From assembly GCA_022495005.1 (NCBI GenBank), contig JAGYXB010000020.1, positions 1,922,001-1,986,000 of the forward strand: 64,000 nt of DNA, given 5' to 3'. This DNA comes from Rhyacophila brunnea. Taxonomy: Eukaryota > Arthropoda > Insecta > Trichoptera > Rhyacophilidae. The notes beneath the pieces were generated by a model. That model did not search any database, was not told the DNA's origin, and saw only the letters and a list, made by a program, of their open reading frames with translations. This document shows, piece by piece, positions 1 to 10,561 of this stretch (the stretch's first letter is position 1; the number at the start of each line of letters is the position of its first letter). The position numbers and the translations under genes are program-made.

Positions 1-51
1 GGTGAAGTGTGATACGATGAACTGCATACGTACAAGTTTCTGGACACGAGG
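1..51. repeat. Truncated end of a TTAGG-centred foldback element
   Basis: The first ~50 bases match the right arm of the foldback element at 30775-31202 (its positions about 31153-31200) with a few substitutions, including the shared GAACTGCATACGT and the GGACACG end. The window edge cuts the element, so only one arm is visible. Confidence 0.7.
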
Positions 52-59
52 AGTAACGA

Positions 60-328
60 AGAGATAAGAGAATGCACCAAGCAGCCTCTCATCACGTTGA
101 GAGTGAAAAAGCGACGTTGGACCTGACTCGGCCACTTGCTGCGGATGCCAGAAGAGAACTTCAACCTGGCTTGCCTGTTCTTCAAGCCAACTGGACTCCG
201 GCATCATGTAAGGCCGCTAAATACTATCTATAGAGTGTATGCTGGAACGATGCAAGAAGACTGGCGAGTGACAGGGATTCTTGGAGGCGCCGCGTGGTGT
301 CCATATGCTCCATCTAAGGGGCGGACCC
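60..328 (+). pseudogene. Decayed non-LTR retrotransposon (RTE-type) reverse transcriptase C-terminus
   Basis: The + strand translates, with a stop, to a block resembling the C-terminal region of RTE-like LINE polymerases: VKKRRW, a short gap, LGHLLRMPEENF, then a PTGLRHHVRPLNTIYR segment that corresponds to the family's WxPxGxRxxGRPxxTWRR. A TGA inside the RRW..LGH motif and the loss of several family tryptophans show it is dead. It ends where a SINE begins (about 329). The assignment rests on motif recognition only. Confidence 0.6.
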
Positions 329-556
329 ACGGTGGCCGCGCGGCTTAAGGGTTGGACTATAACGCCGTGGGTCCCAGGTTCGAATCCTGGGTCTGGCAAG
401 TACACATATTGTTTTTCAATTTGTGTCTGTCAGGGTATGGACCTAATAGGTTGAGCAAGTGGCTAACATCCATTTCTCGTAAAAAAACAAAATCTGTTAA
501 TACAAACCTCTACTCTGTAGAGGCCCATATGATCCTATTAGGATCGGACATGGTCG
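329..556 (+). mobile_element. tRNA-derived SINE, family A (full-length copy)
   Basis: The head resembles a tRNA: GGCCGCGCGGCTTAAGG as an A-box-like region and GGTTCGAATCC at 377-387 as a pol III B box. It is followed by a shared body (GGTTGAGCAAGTGGCTAAC; TTAATACAAACCTC) and a tail ending ATTAGGATCGGACATGGTC. Related copies lie at 962-1096, 20544-20706 (-), 40931-41098, 51190-51788 (interrupted) and 62279-62500 (-). It is not a functional tRNA gene, because the acceptor stem is not paired and the body is long. Confidence 0.8.
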
Positions 557-587
557 TAGAAGAAGGGGCGGATATGGCGAAGAAGAA

Positions 588-795
588 GTTAAATCGGTAC
601 AAGTCGGTTATGGAGAAGCCAGCGGCAAACACATTTTTGAAAATAGCCGATATACTGGATTATTTGTTAAATTGGGTTAGTTTAGGTTAGGTTAGGTTCT
701 GTTTTCAATCTTGTAATTATTGTAATTCATGAATTTTGTCAAAATCGGCTATGACAATTAGCGCGGTTCCCACCTGGCTTCCCCATAACCGACTT
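588..795. repeat. Foldback element with TTAGG-rich centre (copy 1)
   Basis: Inverted arms AAGTCGGTTATGG...AAGCC (from 601) and GGCTTCCCCATAACCGACTT (776-795) flank a core that contains AAATAGCCGATATACTGGATT and then GTTAGGTTAGGTTAG. The same core and arms recur at 35805-36030 and the core recurs in the other foldbacks. There is no coding capacity. Confidence 0.7.
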
Positions 796-961
796 CCTTT
801 TCAATGGCATCTTTCCTCCTGGAGATCCATCTCCTTTGCAATGTGAGAGTCGTTCATTAATAATAATAATCGATGCTGGATGCGCACACGTAAAATGGTA
901 TGGGGGGATCCATTTCGGAAAGATATTAGGATTGTTCTTTTTATATCTATAATTTGTGTTT

Positions 962-1096
962 GAAGTCAGAGTATGCGCCTAATAGGTTGAGCAAGTGGCT
1001 AACATCCGTTTCTCGTAAAAATAAAATTCTTTTAATACAAACCTCCACTCTGTGGAGACCCATATAATGATGATGCTATTAGGATCGGACATGGTC
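962..1096 (+). mobile_element. SINE family A, 3' half only
   Basis: Matches the body and tail of the 329-556 copy from CAGAGTATG onward (AATAGGTTGAGCAAGTGGCTA; the GGATCGGACATGGTC tail). The tRNA-like head is missing, which is typical of 5' truncation. Confidence 0.75.
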
Positions 1097-1287
1097 AAAA
1101 AAATCTAGCTTGTAAATACATAATATCTGAAAACTTTTTAGATCATCCCTCCAGAATTAAGCAATCTCGATTTGGATGCTGAGTAAAAAACGGTCTTCGC
1201 TTTTTATCCCTATGTGGTAATATGAAACTACAATGGTGTTTTTTTTAAAAAATCTAATTTTGTAATTAAATTTATTAGGTATCCCAG

Positions 1288-1540
1288 CGGGTCTATTCTA
1301 TACACAATGCGACTATCGACCGCTAAAGTGATAAAGTGATAGTATTGTATTGAGGTATTATAATTGTTACAATAAGTTAGCCGTCTAAACAGTCAAAACT
1401 GTCTATCTCGGTCTAAATTTTATCACAGCCGGTTAAAATATAGCACTTATTGCAACAATTACAACCGACTTATTGTAATTGTTACAATAAGTGCTAATAC
1501 CTTGATACAAACCTACCCTAGTTAGCATAGAATAGACCCA
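1288..1540. repeat. Inverted-repeat MITE, family M1 (copy 1 of 4)
   Basis: The ends are inverted: CAGCGGGTCTATTCTATAC on the left and AGAATAGACCCACAG on the right. Inside is the shared text AACAGTCAAAACT, GTTAAAATATAGCAC and TTATTGTAATTGTTAC. The family recurs at 40250-40504, 50286-50550 and 60834-61145, with a fragment near 37990-38060. It encodes no protein. Confidence 0.65.
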
Positions 1541-3143
1541 CAGGGCGTAATCATTATACATCGTTTACATAATTATGTTTTGTGTAAGTAATATTGTGAC
1601 ATTAATAATAATAATTGATGACTTTTTTATCAAACTCTTAATTAGGTTTCTCCAAATTGGTTCACCTAAATTTAAAAATTAAGATAACAGTAATTAGGTA
1701 TTCTGATAAACTTCAGTGAAATAACACTATTTGTTATTTAAATAGATGTTAAAATTATATTATATTTAATTAGGTATCTATTCTGAAACCCTTGGGACGT
1801 AGCGCGAATGAGTCGGTAGCCGCAAGCAATTTAATAAAAACAATACATAATGCCATTATTATCATAGGTAAGTGTTATCGAATTTTTGAATACATTATTA
1901 TTGTTCAATTTTATGGCCAATTTAACTACGTATAAATGAGTATGCGAAGTTATTTATTATACCCGGCTTGCTCTTGAAGAATATTTTTACTATCACTTTC
2001 TTCGCGGTTTGGATAATATTCTTATTATCAAGTTGTTTTGACAGGAGACCTCGACCCCACGCTGAGTCTAATGTTTTTTTTACAATATAAATTTAATATA
2101 GTGTTGATTTTGAGTGTTAGAAACGGTCGAACGAATTTTAAAATAATATATAACAACCAGTTTGACTTGCTTCCCCTTACTTAACATCCTTTCTTTTTTT
2201 AAATACCTTAATAGACAGTGCAAACTTTTTTGATAATGCAATAATTAATTAAGTGTGTACCTACACGTACCAGTGCTCGAAATTGACCGGAGTGGACCGA
2301 AGCGCAGTCTCGCTCCGTCTCGTGGAAAAATTAAAAATTGCCTTCCGCTTCATAAATTATTAGGATAATAATTTAATTCATTGAGGTACTAATACAATAA
2401 TATATTATGGGAATCTTGTCTGACGCATGATAAAATTTAATAATACATAAAGTTAGGTATGTCGTAAACTCCTATTACTACAACCAATCTAATAAGATTT
2501 TGTGTTACGAACATTTTATAAGACGATTTGATTTTGTCAGCTTATAGCGATGACCGGTGATGTGCCGTGGGTGTGGACAAGGCATGCGTTGCTTAGGAGC
2601 AGCAAATTATGGAACGAATACGATCATTACAACTTTTGAAAGTAGTGGTAGACTTCGGTAGAAAGTACCGACAACTTATTTTTTTTAAATCACAAGGGGG
2701 CCTCCAAACTTTTCAGTGCCGCAGACGCCCGTGTATTTAAAATCATCAGAGTTGAAGAGTAGATTTCGTAGAAAAGTTCTGCATGTATTTTTTCCAAATT
2801 TTCGGTTGCATTTGTTAAATATTATAAAATAGGTAGGTAGGTATACCTATTTATACCATCTTTGAATACAATTTGAGATTAAAAATGAAAGGAGACGGTG
2901 TTATTGGTCTACTATATAGGCTAATATATAGGCTACTGACGTCACTGGTGATTACAAACTTAGTAGATCCGCATGTCAGAGGTTTAAAGATCTTTAGTTA
3001 CATTCATCCATTCAAAGTACCTACTTGTAGCTATTTAACAAAAAAAATGTCACTATTTTCGGAAACTTATCGAGCGCGTCGGTTCATAAAATTGTCCATT
3101 TCGAGCGCTGGTGCCTATTTGAGTGTATATATGTTCTCTGTCA
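1541..3143. other. AT-rich non-coding stretch
   Basis: No gene is recognised. A fragment at 2271-2335 (CAGTGCTCGAAATTGACCGG...) matches the end of the hAT-type family at 14634-14868. The open frame at 2873-3241 runs into the start of the next transposon and has no recognisable domain, so it is not called. Confidence 0.6.
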
Positions 3144-5014
3144 TAGTGGCGCACCCAGGGGGGGGGGTAGGGGGCCCTGGCACCCCCCAAAATATGAAAA
3201 TCATCAGAATGATTTTACACATTGAAATTGAAAGCCAATAAACTATACCTTGGGCTTAGATAAATAACACGGCAAAAAAATGATTTGTAATTCTCCAGCA
3301 CCATTTTAGAAAAATTTCTTAGATTTTAATTTCTAACACAAAAATTTCGAAACTTTAATGTCGGGTTTTTTTAGAAACCCGTTCCCTAATGAACTGTCAA
3401 AAAATTCTCGGTGTCCACCCGAATTCCAGAGTGGTGTAGGTCATGGCTGGGGAGGGCTGACAGGGCTCTAGCCTGGGGGCCCGGGCTGTGGGGGGCCGAC
3501 GTGTCGGGTTGACCAGATAAGTGAGATAAACACACATCATAAATTAGCTGTAATAGTAAAAAAGTCGCCTGCGGCGCTGTTATTCTTCATGACTATAAAC
3601 ATTTTAAATTATATAATTGTCCAATATATTTTATGATTATTATGTGTCGATACTCGACAGCTCCATTATTAAAGTAGATTTAATGAAAATCGCCAATAAT
3701 CTACTGTATAAGTACCCTCAATTTGAACTAAAACACAATTTGAAAAACGTTTATGTAGTGTTTCATACTGCCTTTAATCTAAGCGGTGGATAGGGGGCCC
3801 GTCAAATACCCTAGCCTGAGGGCCCGTTTCAGGATGTGGGGGCCATGGTGTACGTACACCGAGTGCAATAGACAAAAGACCGATAAACGAGATATTAGGT
3901 TGTGTTGTGTTAAGTAGGTTGTGTATAAGTTAAATGCAATAATACTTTTTTTGTCCATTTTCAATTAATATTTTTTGGAACCTCAATATTAAAAAACCAA
4001 AAATCTACGATAAACATTCGGTGGTGGTGTAAATCAAAAGAATTTTTTTCGGTGGAATTCGGCATAAATATTGTAGCTCTTTAGACCAGTGTTCCCCAAA
4101 CTTTCGACATCTGTGTACCCCTTCTATAATTTTCGTTACACTGAGTACCCCACGTCAAAGAAAAATGCATATAAGTACTTTAATAACAATCAAAATATAT
4201 TTACATTTTCCTTTTGTAGTACATAAACAAAATAATAATAAACGAAAAAGAACATTCATTATAATCAATGACAAGGATGAAATTGTTTATGTTGAAACGA
4301 CAGATCATCGTAATTTGGTTTCCTGGTTATTAATTTTAATCTGAGATGCGGTTCCACACCCAAAAGGCTGTTCCTTTTTTTTTACTTAATGTCTACAAAT
4401 ACTGAAAAAGCTTTAAAAACTTCACATAGATATGAAGTTGGAAAAGGCAAGATGTATTTCAGGAATTTCTCTGTTAAAACTGGATACACATGTTACATTT
4501 GCAACCTAAATGATGTTTAAGTACACTCCTTATATTTATTTTGCAAGAATCCGTCTGAAGCTAATAATTCTAACAATTGCTCTTCTTCCGCATGCGATAA
4601 ACTTTCTAGAATGGATGTTGCACCAGGTGCAGCCATAGCCTGATGCAGCGCGTACCACCATCAAACTCTTCCCGTACCCCAGGGGGTACGCGTACTACAC
4701 TTTGGGAAATACTGCTCTAGACCAAGCGGGTAGCACAGCCGATATTATTTGAGTAATGTTTTAGCATACTAGGTGCACATGTCCAGCATGGTCGCTGTAA
4801 GTCACTTCCAATCCTCCAGCCGCTGATGACACGCTCAACGGTTACCGCCACTATGCCTCCAATTTATTAAAAACTAGGAGAAACTGTACAAATATATCGC
4901 CATGTATTGTGAAAATATGTAAAAATAAGTATATGAAGAAGAAAAAGAGCCTATGGGACTAATTTACATTCTCCTCCTTGCCCCCCCCAATATTAAATCC
5001 TGGGTGCGCCACTG
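3144..5014. mobile_element. hAT-type element with nested insertions
   Basis: Terminal inverted repeats are (T/C)AGTGGCGCACCCAGG on the left and CCTGGGTGCGCCACTG on the right. The 8-bp target duplication CTCTGTCA (3136-3143 and 5015-5022) is perfect. The element has been invaded by a second hAT (4087-4714) and by a block rich in GGGCCC (about 3455-3860) that reappears in opposite orientation at 46250-46650. A sister copy of the outer element ends at 46968. No intact transposase remains. Confidence 0.85.
4087..4714 (-). mobile_element. Nested hAT (ZBED/Buster-like) remnant
   Basis: TIRs are CAGTGTTCCCCAAACT and ACTTTGGGAAATACTG. The flanking duplication is CTTTAGAC (4079-4086) versus CTCTAGAC (4715-4722), 7 of 8 identical, with the nnnTAnnn centre typical of Buster-type hATs. 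The minus strand near 4420-4450 reads PFPTSYLCEVF, the start of the hAT C-terminal dimerisation motif, also seen in the element at 18035-18915. It inserted after the surrounding 3144-5014 element. Confidence 0.85.
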
Positions 5015-5626
5015 CTCTGTCACAATGATTGTTATCATTTTAGTTTTGACAATGCAATAATTATTCTATATTGGATTAGATTTTACACAATTTAGTATGA
5101 TATGGCTGTGGTAGCGAAGGAATTCTGTTGTCATATTATGAAAGAATTTTATTGTAATCATGTAAAAGCCTTCGACACTGACAAGTAGAATGTCACATTT
5201 TTTTTTTTTTGAATAGCCAGAAGTAAAATGTATTTTGAGTTTATGCGAATGTAGTTTCACTTTTGCGGTTGAGTTTTGAGAAAAAAAAATAGCTTGGCGA
5301 AAACACGTAAAAACAAATTGAAACCGATTCGCGAGGGAAACAGACCCACCCTCTCTTCAAAAACAACCTTTTTATACCTACCACCTATCGTTAGGTGCAT
5401 TTTTTTTTTTAATTGGTAAGTAATCATAAAATGATTCGCCACCCCTTGTATAGAGGCTTTTAACCTATGGGGTCTATGGCATATAGGGTGGTTCGCGAAA
5501 TATTTTTAACGACTACTCCTTTAGCACTGTGGTCAATGTGTCTCAGATCAATGTGTGGTCAGGGTGTCTTAATTATGTATGTTCAATATTTTATATGTAA
5601 TTACAAGATAAAAATAAATTTATATA
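5015..5626. other. Non-coding, A/T-run-rich spacer
   Basis: No gene or repeat family is recognised. Long poly-A/T runs occur near 5198-5210, 5279-5289 and 5400-5411. The short frames on the minus strand have no domain and biased AT composition. Confidence 0.5.
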
Positions 5627-6060
5627 TACAACGTTTTTAAATTTTCTGTTGAATCATATAAACTTGACTTGACTAGCTTAAACGATAAAAAAATATATAT
5701 ATTTGATAGAGATAATACTAAAATGTAATTTTGACACTAATATTGATTTCCATAGTAACGCACGTATATATTAATAATTTAGTTGCTAGGACCACCCCCT
5801 TAGCAACCAATAATAGTGGATTGGATTACGGATTTCTTCCGAAATAACTTTTCATACAAAACAGAATTAACTAAAATGAATTCAATTCTACTTAAAGATG
5901 GCTAAAAGTATTAAAAAATGCATTGGCATCGTGTTCTGATATATTCTAAAAGTTTCAAATGTCTAGCTAGTTGGGAAGTTAATTAAAAATCGATTGTAAG
6001 ATTTGTACCGGACAAACAACCGCCGGACAAATAAGAATACGACGTAATAAAAACGTTGTA
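5627..6060. mobile_element. TA-flanked MITE, family M2 (copy 1)
   Basis: Inverted ends TACAACGTTTTT (5627-5638) and AAAAACGTTGTA (6049-6060) include the presumed TA target. A long inverted copy of the whole element lies at 35294-35758, sharing GTTGCTAGGACCACCCCCTT and GCATTGGCATCGTGTTCTGA in reverse complement. It is 434 bp and non-coding, probably a Tc1/mariner-like non-autonomous element judging from the TA target. Confidence 0.8.
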
Positions 6061-6324
6061 AAATAGGTAGGCAGGTAGGTCTAGGTACCTACATCTTTCT
6101 AATTTAAAATACCTAACTCGTTTTCAAAGCATTTAGAGCCACTGCGCGCTAAAATTATAACATCTTCAAACCATTATTATTGAGGCGTTTAATTTATTAA
6201 ATCAAATCATCCTCTTTTTTGTTATGATCGAGGAAAATGGGTCTCTGAATCTACGATTCAAAGTGGATCAAATCAGAAAAATGAGATTTGTGGCCGCTAT
6301 CTTTGTAGTTTTAGGCTTATGTAT

Positions 6325-6462
6325 CATCATCATCAACATCAGCCGGGGTCAATCCACTGCTGGATGAAGGCCTCCCCAAGTTTCTTCCAACTCTCTCGGT
6401 CCTGTGTCATTCGCTGCCACGTATTTCCGCCGAACTTTACCAGTTTGTTAATCCAGCGGCTT
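6325..6462 (-). mobile_element. 5'-truncated RTE-type LINE, 3' end
   Basis: On the minus strand the last codons read WQRMTQDRESWKKLGEAF, then IQQWIDPG and a stop, the usual C-terminus of insect RTE-like LINEs. The stop is followed by a short GATGATGATG-type 3' tail (6325-6340). The rest of the element is absent, as expected for aborted target-primed reverse transcription. Confidence 0.8.
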
Positions 6463-7305
6463 ATGTATATGTATAGGTATATTATAATATAGGTATACGT
6501 CATGAAAAATACATCAAAGCCGACGGTAAGTAATGATAGAAACTCTTGGTGTTTTACCATAAAATACCTACATATTTAATTAAAACTGAAAGTCAACCTA
6601 TTTAGACGGTTATTTTATCGACAGTTAAAAATTTCTCCGCAATTTTATAATTTAGGAGCTTTTGGGTAAATTTTAAATCGATTTGATACCTATCTTTAAA
6701 AAATATCATGCTAAAATTCATCATTATACAAAAATGAACAATGTGTTGGAGTTTCCAAGCTATATGTACTATAATACTAACTATGTACCTTTGTTTTTTT
6801 ATTTTCAAAATTTTCTTTTAAATTTAAATTTAATTTTAAAGATAAATGTCAAATTTGAATAAAACGTTTTCTGTTGTAGTGACATCTATGATTAAGTAGC
6901 AGTTTTCAATTATTAAAAAAATGGATTGTGGTCTAGTCTAAAATATTATACAAAATGAGAAAAACATTCTGCTATTATTATTTAAGATTTTTAATTATGA
7001 TTATAGGCAAGAATATGTTATACTTTTAATGATGTATAACGACTTGTTAGGAATTAAATTTTTTGTTGAATTGGATAGTCATAATATCTTTGACAAGTAA
7101 ATATTTTGTCAGCCGCAAAAGACGGATATATTCCTAACCATTATAAAAATAATATTTTACTGGCAACATTGTTTGTCCGTTGATAGTATAGTCTATGGTC
7201 TGTTGTTTTCGTTTTGATACATTTGACAGTTTTTGTCATGCTTTCAATATTTTCACGTCAATAAACGAACTTAACCTCTCTCGTGAAAATTAATCTTAAA
7301 TAAAA
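6463..7305. promoter_or_regulatory. Upstream region of deoxyhypusine synthase
   Basis: About 840 bp without coding signal separates the LINE end from the deoxyhypusine synthase ATG. The proximal part (about 7190-7300) is the most likely promoter and 5' leader. I see no TATA box at a convincing position. Transcription start cannot be fixed without RNA data. Confidence 0.35.
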
Positions 7306-8427
7306 ATGAATGTTATTAAATCAAATGGGCAAGAACACCAAGTCCCAGACGTGGCAACCTCGGCGGTGCTACAAAAAAGTAAAGATCTACCCATAAACAC
7401 CCCCACCGTCGTAGGATACGACTGGAATCAAGGTATCGATTATCACAAGCTCTTGGGAACTTACCTGAACACCGGGTTTCAAGCTACCAATTTCGGCCTG
7501 GCTGTGCAAGAAATTAACAAAATGATCGATTGCAGACAGATCCCATTGACTGATGACAAGTTAGACTTGCACGAAGATGATGAATTTATCAAGCGTAAAA
7601 GCAACTGTACAATATTCCTAGGATTCACATCTAACATGGTATCGTCAGGATTACGTGAGACTATACGATTTCTAGTACAGCATAAAATGGTTGATTGTAT
7701 TGTAACAACGGCGGGAGGTGTTGAGGAGGATTTTATCAAATGTTTAGCTTCGACTTACATCGGGGATTTTCATTTAAATGGAAGTACTTTACGGGAAAGT
7801 GGAATAAACAGAATAGGTAATTTACTTGTGCCAAATGACAACTACTGCAAGTTTGAAGACTGGGTGATGCCGTTATTGGATGAAATGTTAGTTGATCAAA
7901 ATAAACACGGAGTTCTATGGACACCTTCAAAAGTTATTGCCAGATTAGGGGAACGAATAAATAATGAACAATCAATACATTACTGGGCTTGGAAGAATAA
8001 AATACCTGTATTCAGTCCTGCTTTAACTGACGGAAGCCTGGGAGACATGATGTATTTCCATTCTTACAAAAATCCCGGACTAGTCGTGAATATTGTAAGC
8101 GACTTACGGAGGATCAATACGATGGCGGTTAAGGCAAACAATACTGGAATGATTATCTTGGGCGGTGGCGTTATCAAACATCATATATGTAATGCAAATT
8201 TAATGAGGAACGGTGCGGAGTTTTCTGTTTTTCTCAATACCGCATCCGAGTTTGATGGGAGCGATTCAGGCGCAAGACCTGACGAAGCTGTCTCTTGGGG
8301 AAAGATTAAGAAGGATGCTACACCAGTGAAGATCTATGCTGAAGCCAGCTTAGTTTTTCCATTATTAGTAGGCGAAACTTTTGCTAGACACCATTTTGTA
8401 AAAAATACTGAAGTTATAATAAAATAA
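7306..8427 (+). CDS. DHPS: Deoxyhypusine synthase
   Basis: The 373-residue protein is a full-length deoxyhypusine synthase (the human enzyme has 369). It transfers the aminobutyl group of spermidine, with NAD, to one lysine of eIF5A, the first step of hypusine formation in the cytosol. Visible family motifs are [14 protein letters not shown] (about 134-147), [20 protein letters not shown] (286-305) and DEAVSWGKI (326-334). Lys333 matches the catalytic lysine (human Lys329). His292, Asp317, Asp320, Glu327 and Trp331 match spermidine- and NAD-site residues. The start is the first in-frame ATG in an AAAA-ATG context and gives the normal N-terminus. The frame is uninterrupted, so no coding intron exists. 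Two AATAAA signals (8418-8423, 8423-8428) overlap the stop, implying a very short 3' UTR. No A-tail or flanking duplication supports a retrocopy, and the frame shows no decay. Confidence 0.97.
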   Translation: MNVIKSNGQEHQVPDVATSAVLQKSKDLPINTPTVVGYDWNQGIDYHKLLGTYLNTGFQATNFGLAVQEINKMIDCRQIPLTDDKLDLHEDDEFIKRKSNCTIFLGFTSNMVSSGLRETIRFLVQHKMVDCIVTTAGGVEEDFIKCLASTYIGDFHLNGSTLRESGINRIGNLLVPNDNYCKFEDWVMPLLDEMLVDQNKHGVLWTPSKVIARLGERINNEQSIHYWAWKNKIPVFSPALTDGSLGDMMYFHSYKNPGLVVNIVSDLRRINTMAVKANNTGMIILGGGVIKHHICNANLMRNGAEFSVFLNTASEFDGSDSGARPDEAVSWGKIKKDATPVKIYAEASLVFPLLVGETFARHHFVKNTEVIIK

Positions 8428-8752
8428 AAGTTTTCAATTTAATCTTGTATTTTCATTTACAATTACACTTTGCAACTTACAAGGAGTAACATAGTGTTCG
8501 TCTCTGAAATGATAGGTGACCTCTTTTTTAAAATGTATGTTGGCTGATTAAACATATTATAAATTGGCACCTGTATGGTAGATTGTATTACTTTCAGCTT
8601 GTCTAAGAAGCAGAAGAAGGATGTCTCTCAACCAGTCCATGAAGTGCATGTGGGCATTGTTTTATAACATGTGTTTCTCTAATATAGTAAGCTTTATCTT
8701 TATTACATATAATTAAAGGTTATGTGAGCAAAAGACAAAACATTTACTATAA
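8428..8752. other. DHPS 3' flank
   Basis: A T/G-rich stretch directly after the stop (CTTGTATTTTC near 8443) could be the downstream polyadenylation element. Otherwise no feature is recognised before the TIR element at 8753. Confidence 0.4.
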
Positions 8753-9478
8753 ACAGGCGGCCCTCGACTTTCGAACGTTCTTTCGTTATTACATACATTT
8801 ATTAAAATTTTGATTTTTGTTGATAATGCAAAAACTGTACGCTACCATGCGGTTGCTCTTCTCTCCTCCGCTCGACGTCACCTTCTCAAATACGTAAAAG
8901 GGTGGTATTCAACTATCTCTTGTGTATAAAGTATAAAGAAAACACCCTATTGCTAATACGCCTTGTTAAGGCTATACCTCAGTTGAGGCATGGTCTAAAA
9001 AGATCGTGGCTAGGTGATGCGCGGATTGCGGGTCGCGGGTGCAAATGACGCATCCCGACGGAAATATAATTTGTAATATAAATCCAACATGCGTTCATTT
9101 AATTTTCTGTTTATTGTTCTATTAGAAACAATAATATTACATTCATTGACATGTTTTCCTTTTAAAGTAAATGGGTAAAGTTTTTAGTCACCTTTACACG
9201 ATTTAAGAATTAATTCCCCCGTCGCCATCACGAAACAAAATGACGTATTGACACCTCAACGTTCGCTCTCAGACTGCCAGCGAGTCCAAAATTTCATCGC
9301 GCCTATAGTTGAAAATTATTTGCCGCTTCTCTGAAGTATCGCCTTAACTTTATTATACCCATTGATAAATAAATATTTTAAAGTACACTTTTTGATGTTT
9401 TCTTTACACCCCTCTACTTTCGAACATTCCAACACCTTTTCAGGAACCAATCACGTGCGAAAGTCGAGGGCCGCCTGT
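8753..9478. mobile_element. TIR element interrupted by a TTAA MITE
   Basis: The outer ends are inverted: ACAGGCGGCCCTCGACTTTCG-like text (8753 on) and CGAAAGTCGAGGGCCGCCTGT-like text (to 9478). The target duplication is unclear. The piggyBac-like MITE at 8970-9343 sits inside, so the host element was about 350 bp before that insertion. Confidence 0.75.
8970..9343 (+). mobile_element. TTAA-target (piggyBac-like) MITE, copy 1 of 3
   Basis: TIRs are GGCTATACCTCAG and CTGAAGTATCGCC, flanked by TTAA on both sides (8966-8969, 9344-9347). Sister copies with TTAA flanks are at 53495-53856 (+) and 59672-60035 (-). All share the internal text GACATGTTTTC and ACGATTTAAGAATTAATTC. Non-coding. Confidence 0.9.
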
Positions 9479-9561
9479 ATTGTGAATACCAAGTGATATA
9501 TTATTTTATAAATTTTAAGATGATCATTTTTTAGTAGTATCGAAATTCAAGTGTATGTATA

Positions 9562-10344
9562 TGTTACGCCGAATGTGCGAAATTGAATATTACATGAAAT
9601 GGGCAAAATTTTGCCTAAATCATGAAAAATGCAAGCCCGTTGCCTTTTTCATGAATTAGACAAAATATCTGGAGAGTGCGTGAAATCGGCAGTAATTTTT
9701 CTGCCTACTTCATGTCTTGTACAAATTAGATAGTAGCGCTACGGTGGTATTTTTTGCAACTAAACTAAATGTATCAAATGCTCATGGATTGGTCAAAATG
9801 TACATTTATATTATCTATAGTCAAAATAGATGATCGCGCTCCGTGGTGTTTTTTGCAACTAAACAAATGTGTCAAATGTCATTGATTTGAATAACGTTCA
9901 TATACATTTACTATGCGCAAAAAAATTCTAGAACTATAATATGATAACGGAAGAATTTTATTGAAAAGTATTTTCGCGATTTGATTCGTGCTTGGGTATC
10001 AATTGTGCAATGGTCGATTGAATGTTTGTGATAGTTTGTTGACACTTGATAGCTAACCTCAAAATGGACATTCAGTTGAATAATTTAATTCAGAATTACA
10101 AAACCTAACCTAATAATAATAATATTATATTATGTCCAATTATAACTAATAAAACTATCCATATTAAATTTACTTTTTCTTCTGTCATGTTGACAGTTCA
10201 AGAATTCCATACCGTGGCGAATTCATTTACTCAGCAGAAAAATTACCTAATTCATGAATAAGGCAACAGGCTTGACTATTACATGAATTAGCCAAAATTT
10301 TGCCCATTTCATGTAATAGTCAATTTCGCACATTCGGTGTAACA
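9562..10344. mobile_element. Long-TIR DNA element with internal tandem repeat
   Basis: Inverted termini of well over 100 bp begin TGTTACGCCGAATGTGCGAA on the left and match the right end (GCACATTCGGTGTAACA) with few differences. TATA lies on each side (9558-9561, 10345-10348), a possible 4-bp target duplication. Subterminal copies of TTCATGAATTA occur in both arms. Two diverged tandem units (about 9729-9815 and 9830-9910) share GATnnTnGCGCT and TTTTTTGCAACTAAAC. There is no open frame and the superfamily is not decided. Confidence 0.8.
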
Positions 10345-10561
10345 TATACAATTTATACACCAAATAGGTAATTTGCTGATTCACGAAGCTCAATGTACTC
10401 GAAATATTCTGTCTACTTATATTCGGAATTTATTTGCATATTATTCATTCACAGAAAAACATAGATTATTCTTTACAAAACAGTCATACACAGTAATATT
10501 GTATGAAAATAAATCATGAATCATGGTTTTATTCTTTTTCTTTAACTCTTTTCATTTAGAG

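Noticed and set aside
329..400. tRNA gene candidate (good B box)
   Set aside because: Acceptor-stem pairing is absent and the same head occurs with a common body in six places: a tRNA-derived SINE.
351..690. 112-codon + strand frame
   Set aside because: Runs through a SINE and into a foldback repeat. Not a protein gene.
2873..3241. 122-codon + strand frame
   Set aside because: It crosses the boundary of the hAT element at 3144, so it cannot be an old gene, and it has no domain.
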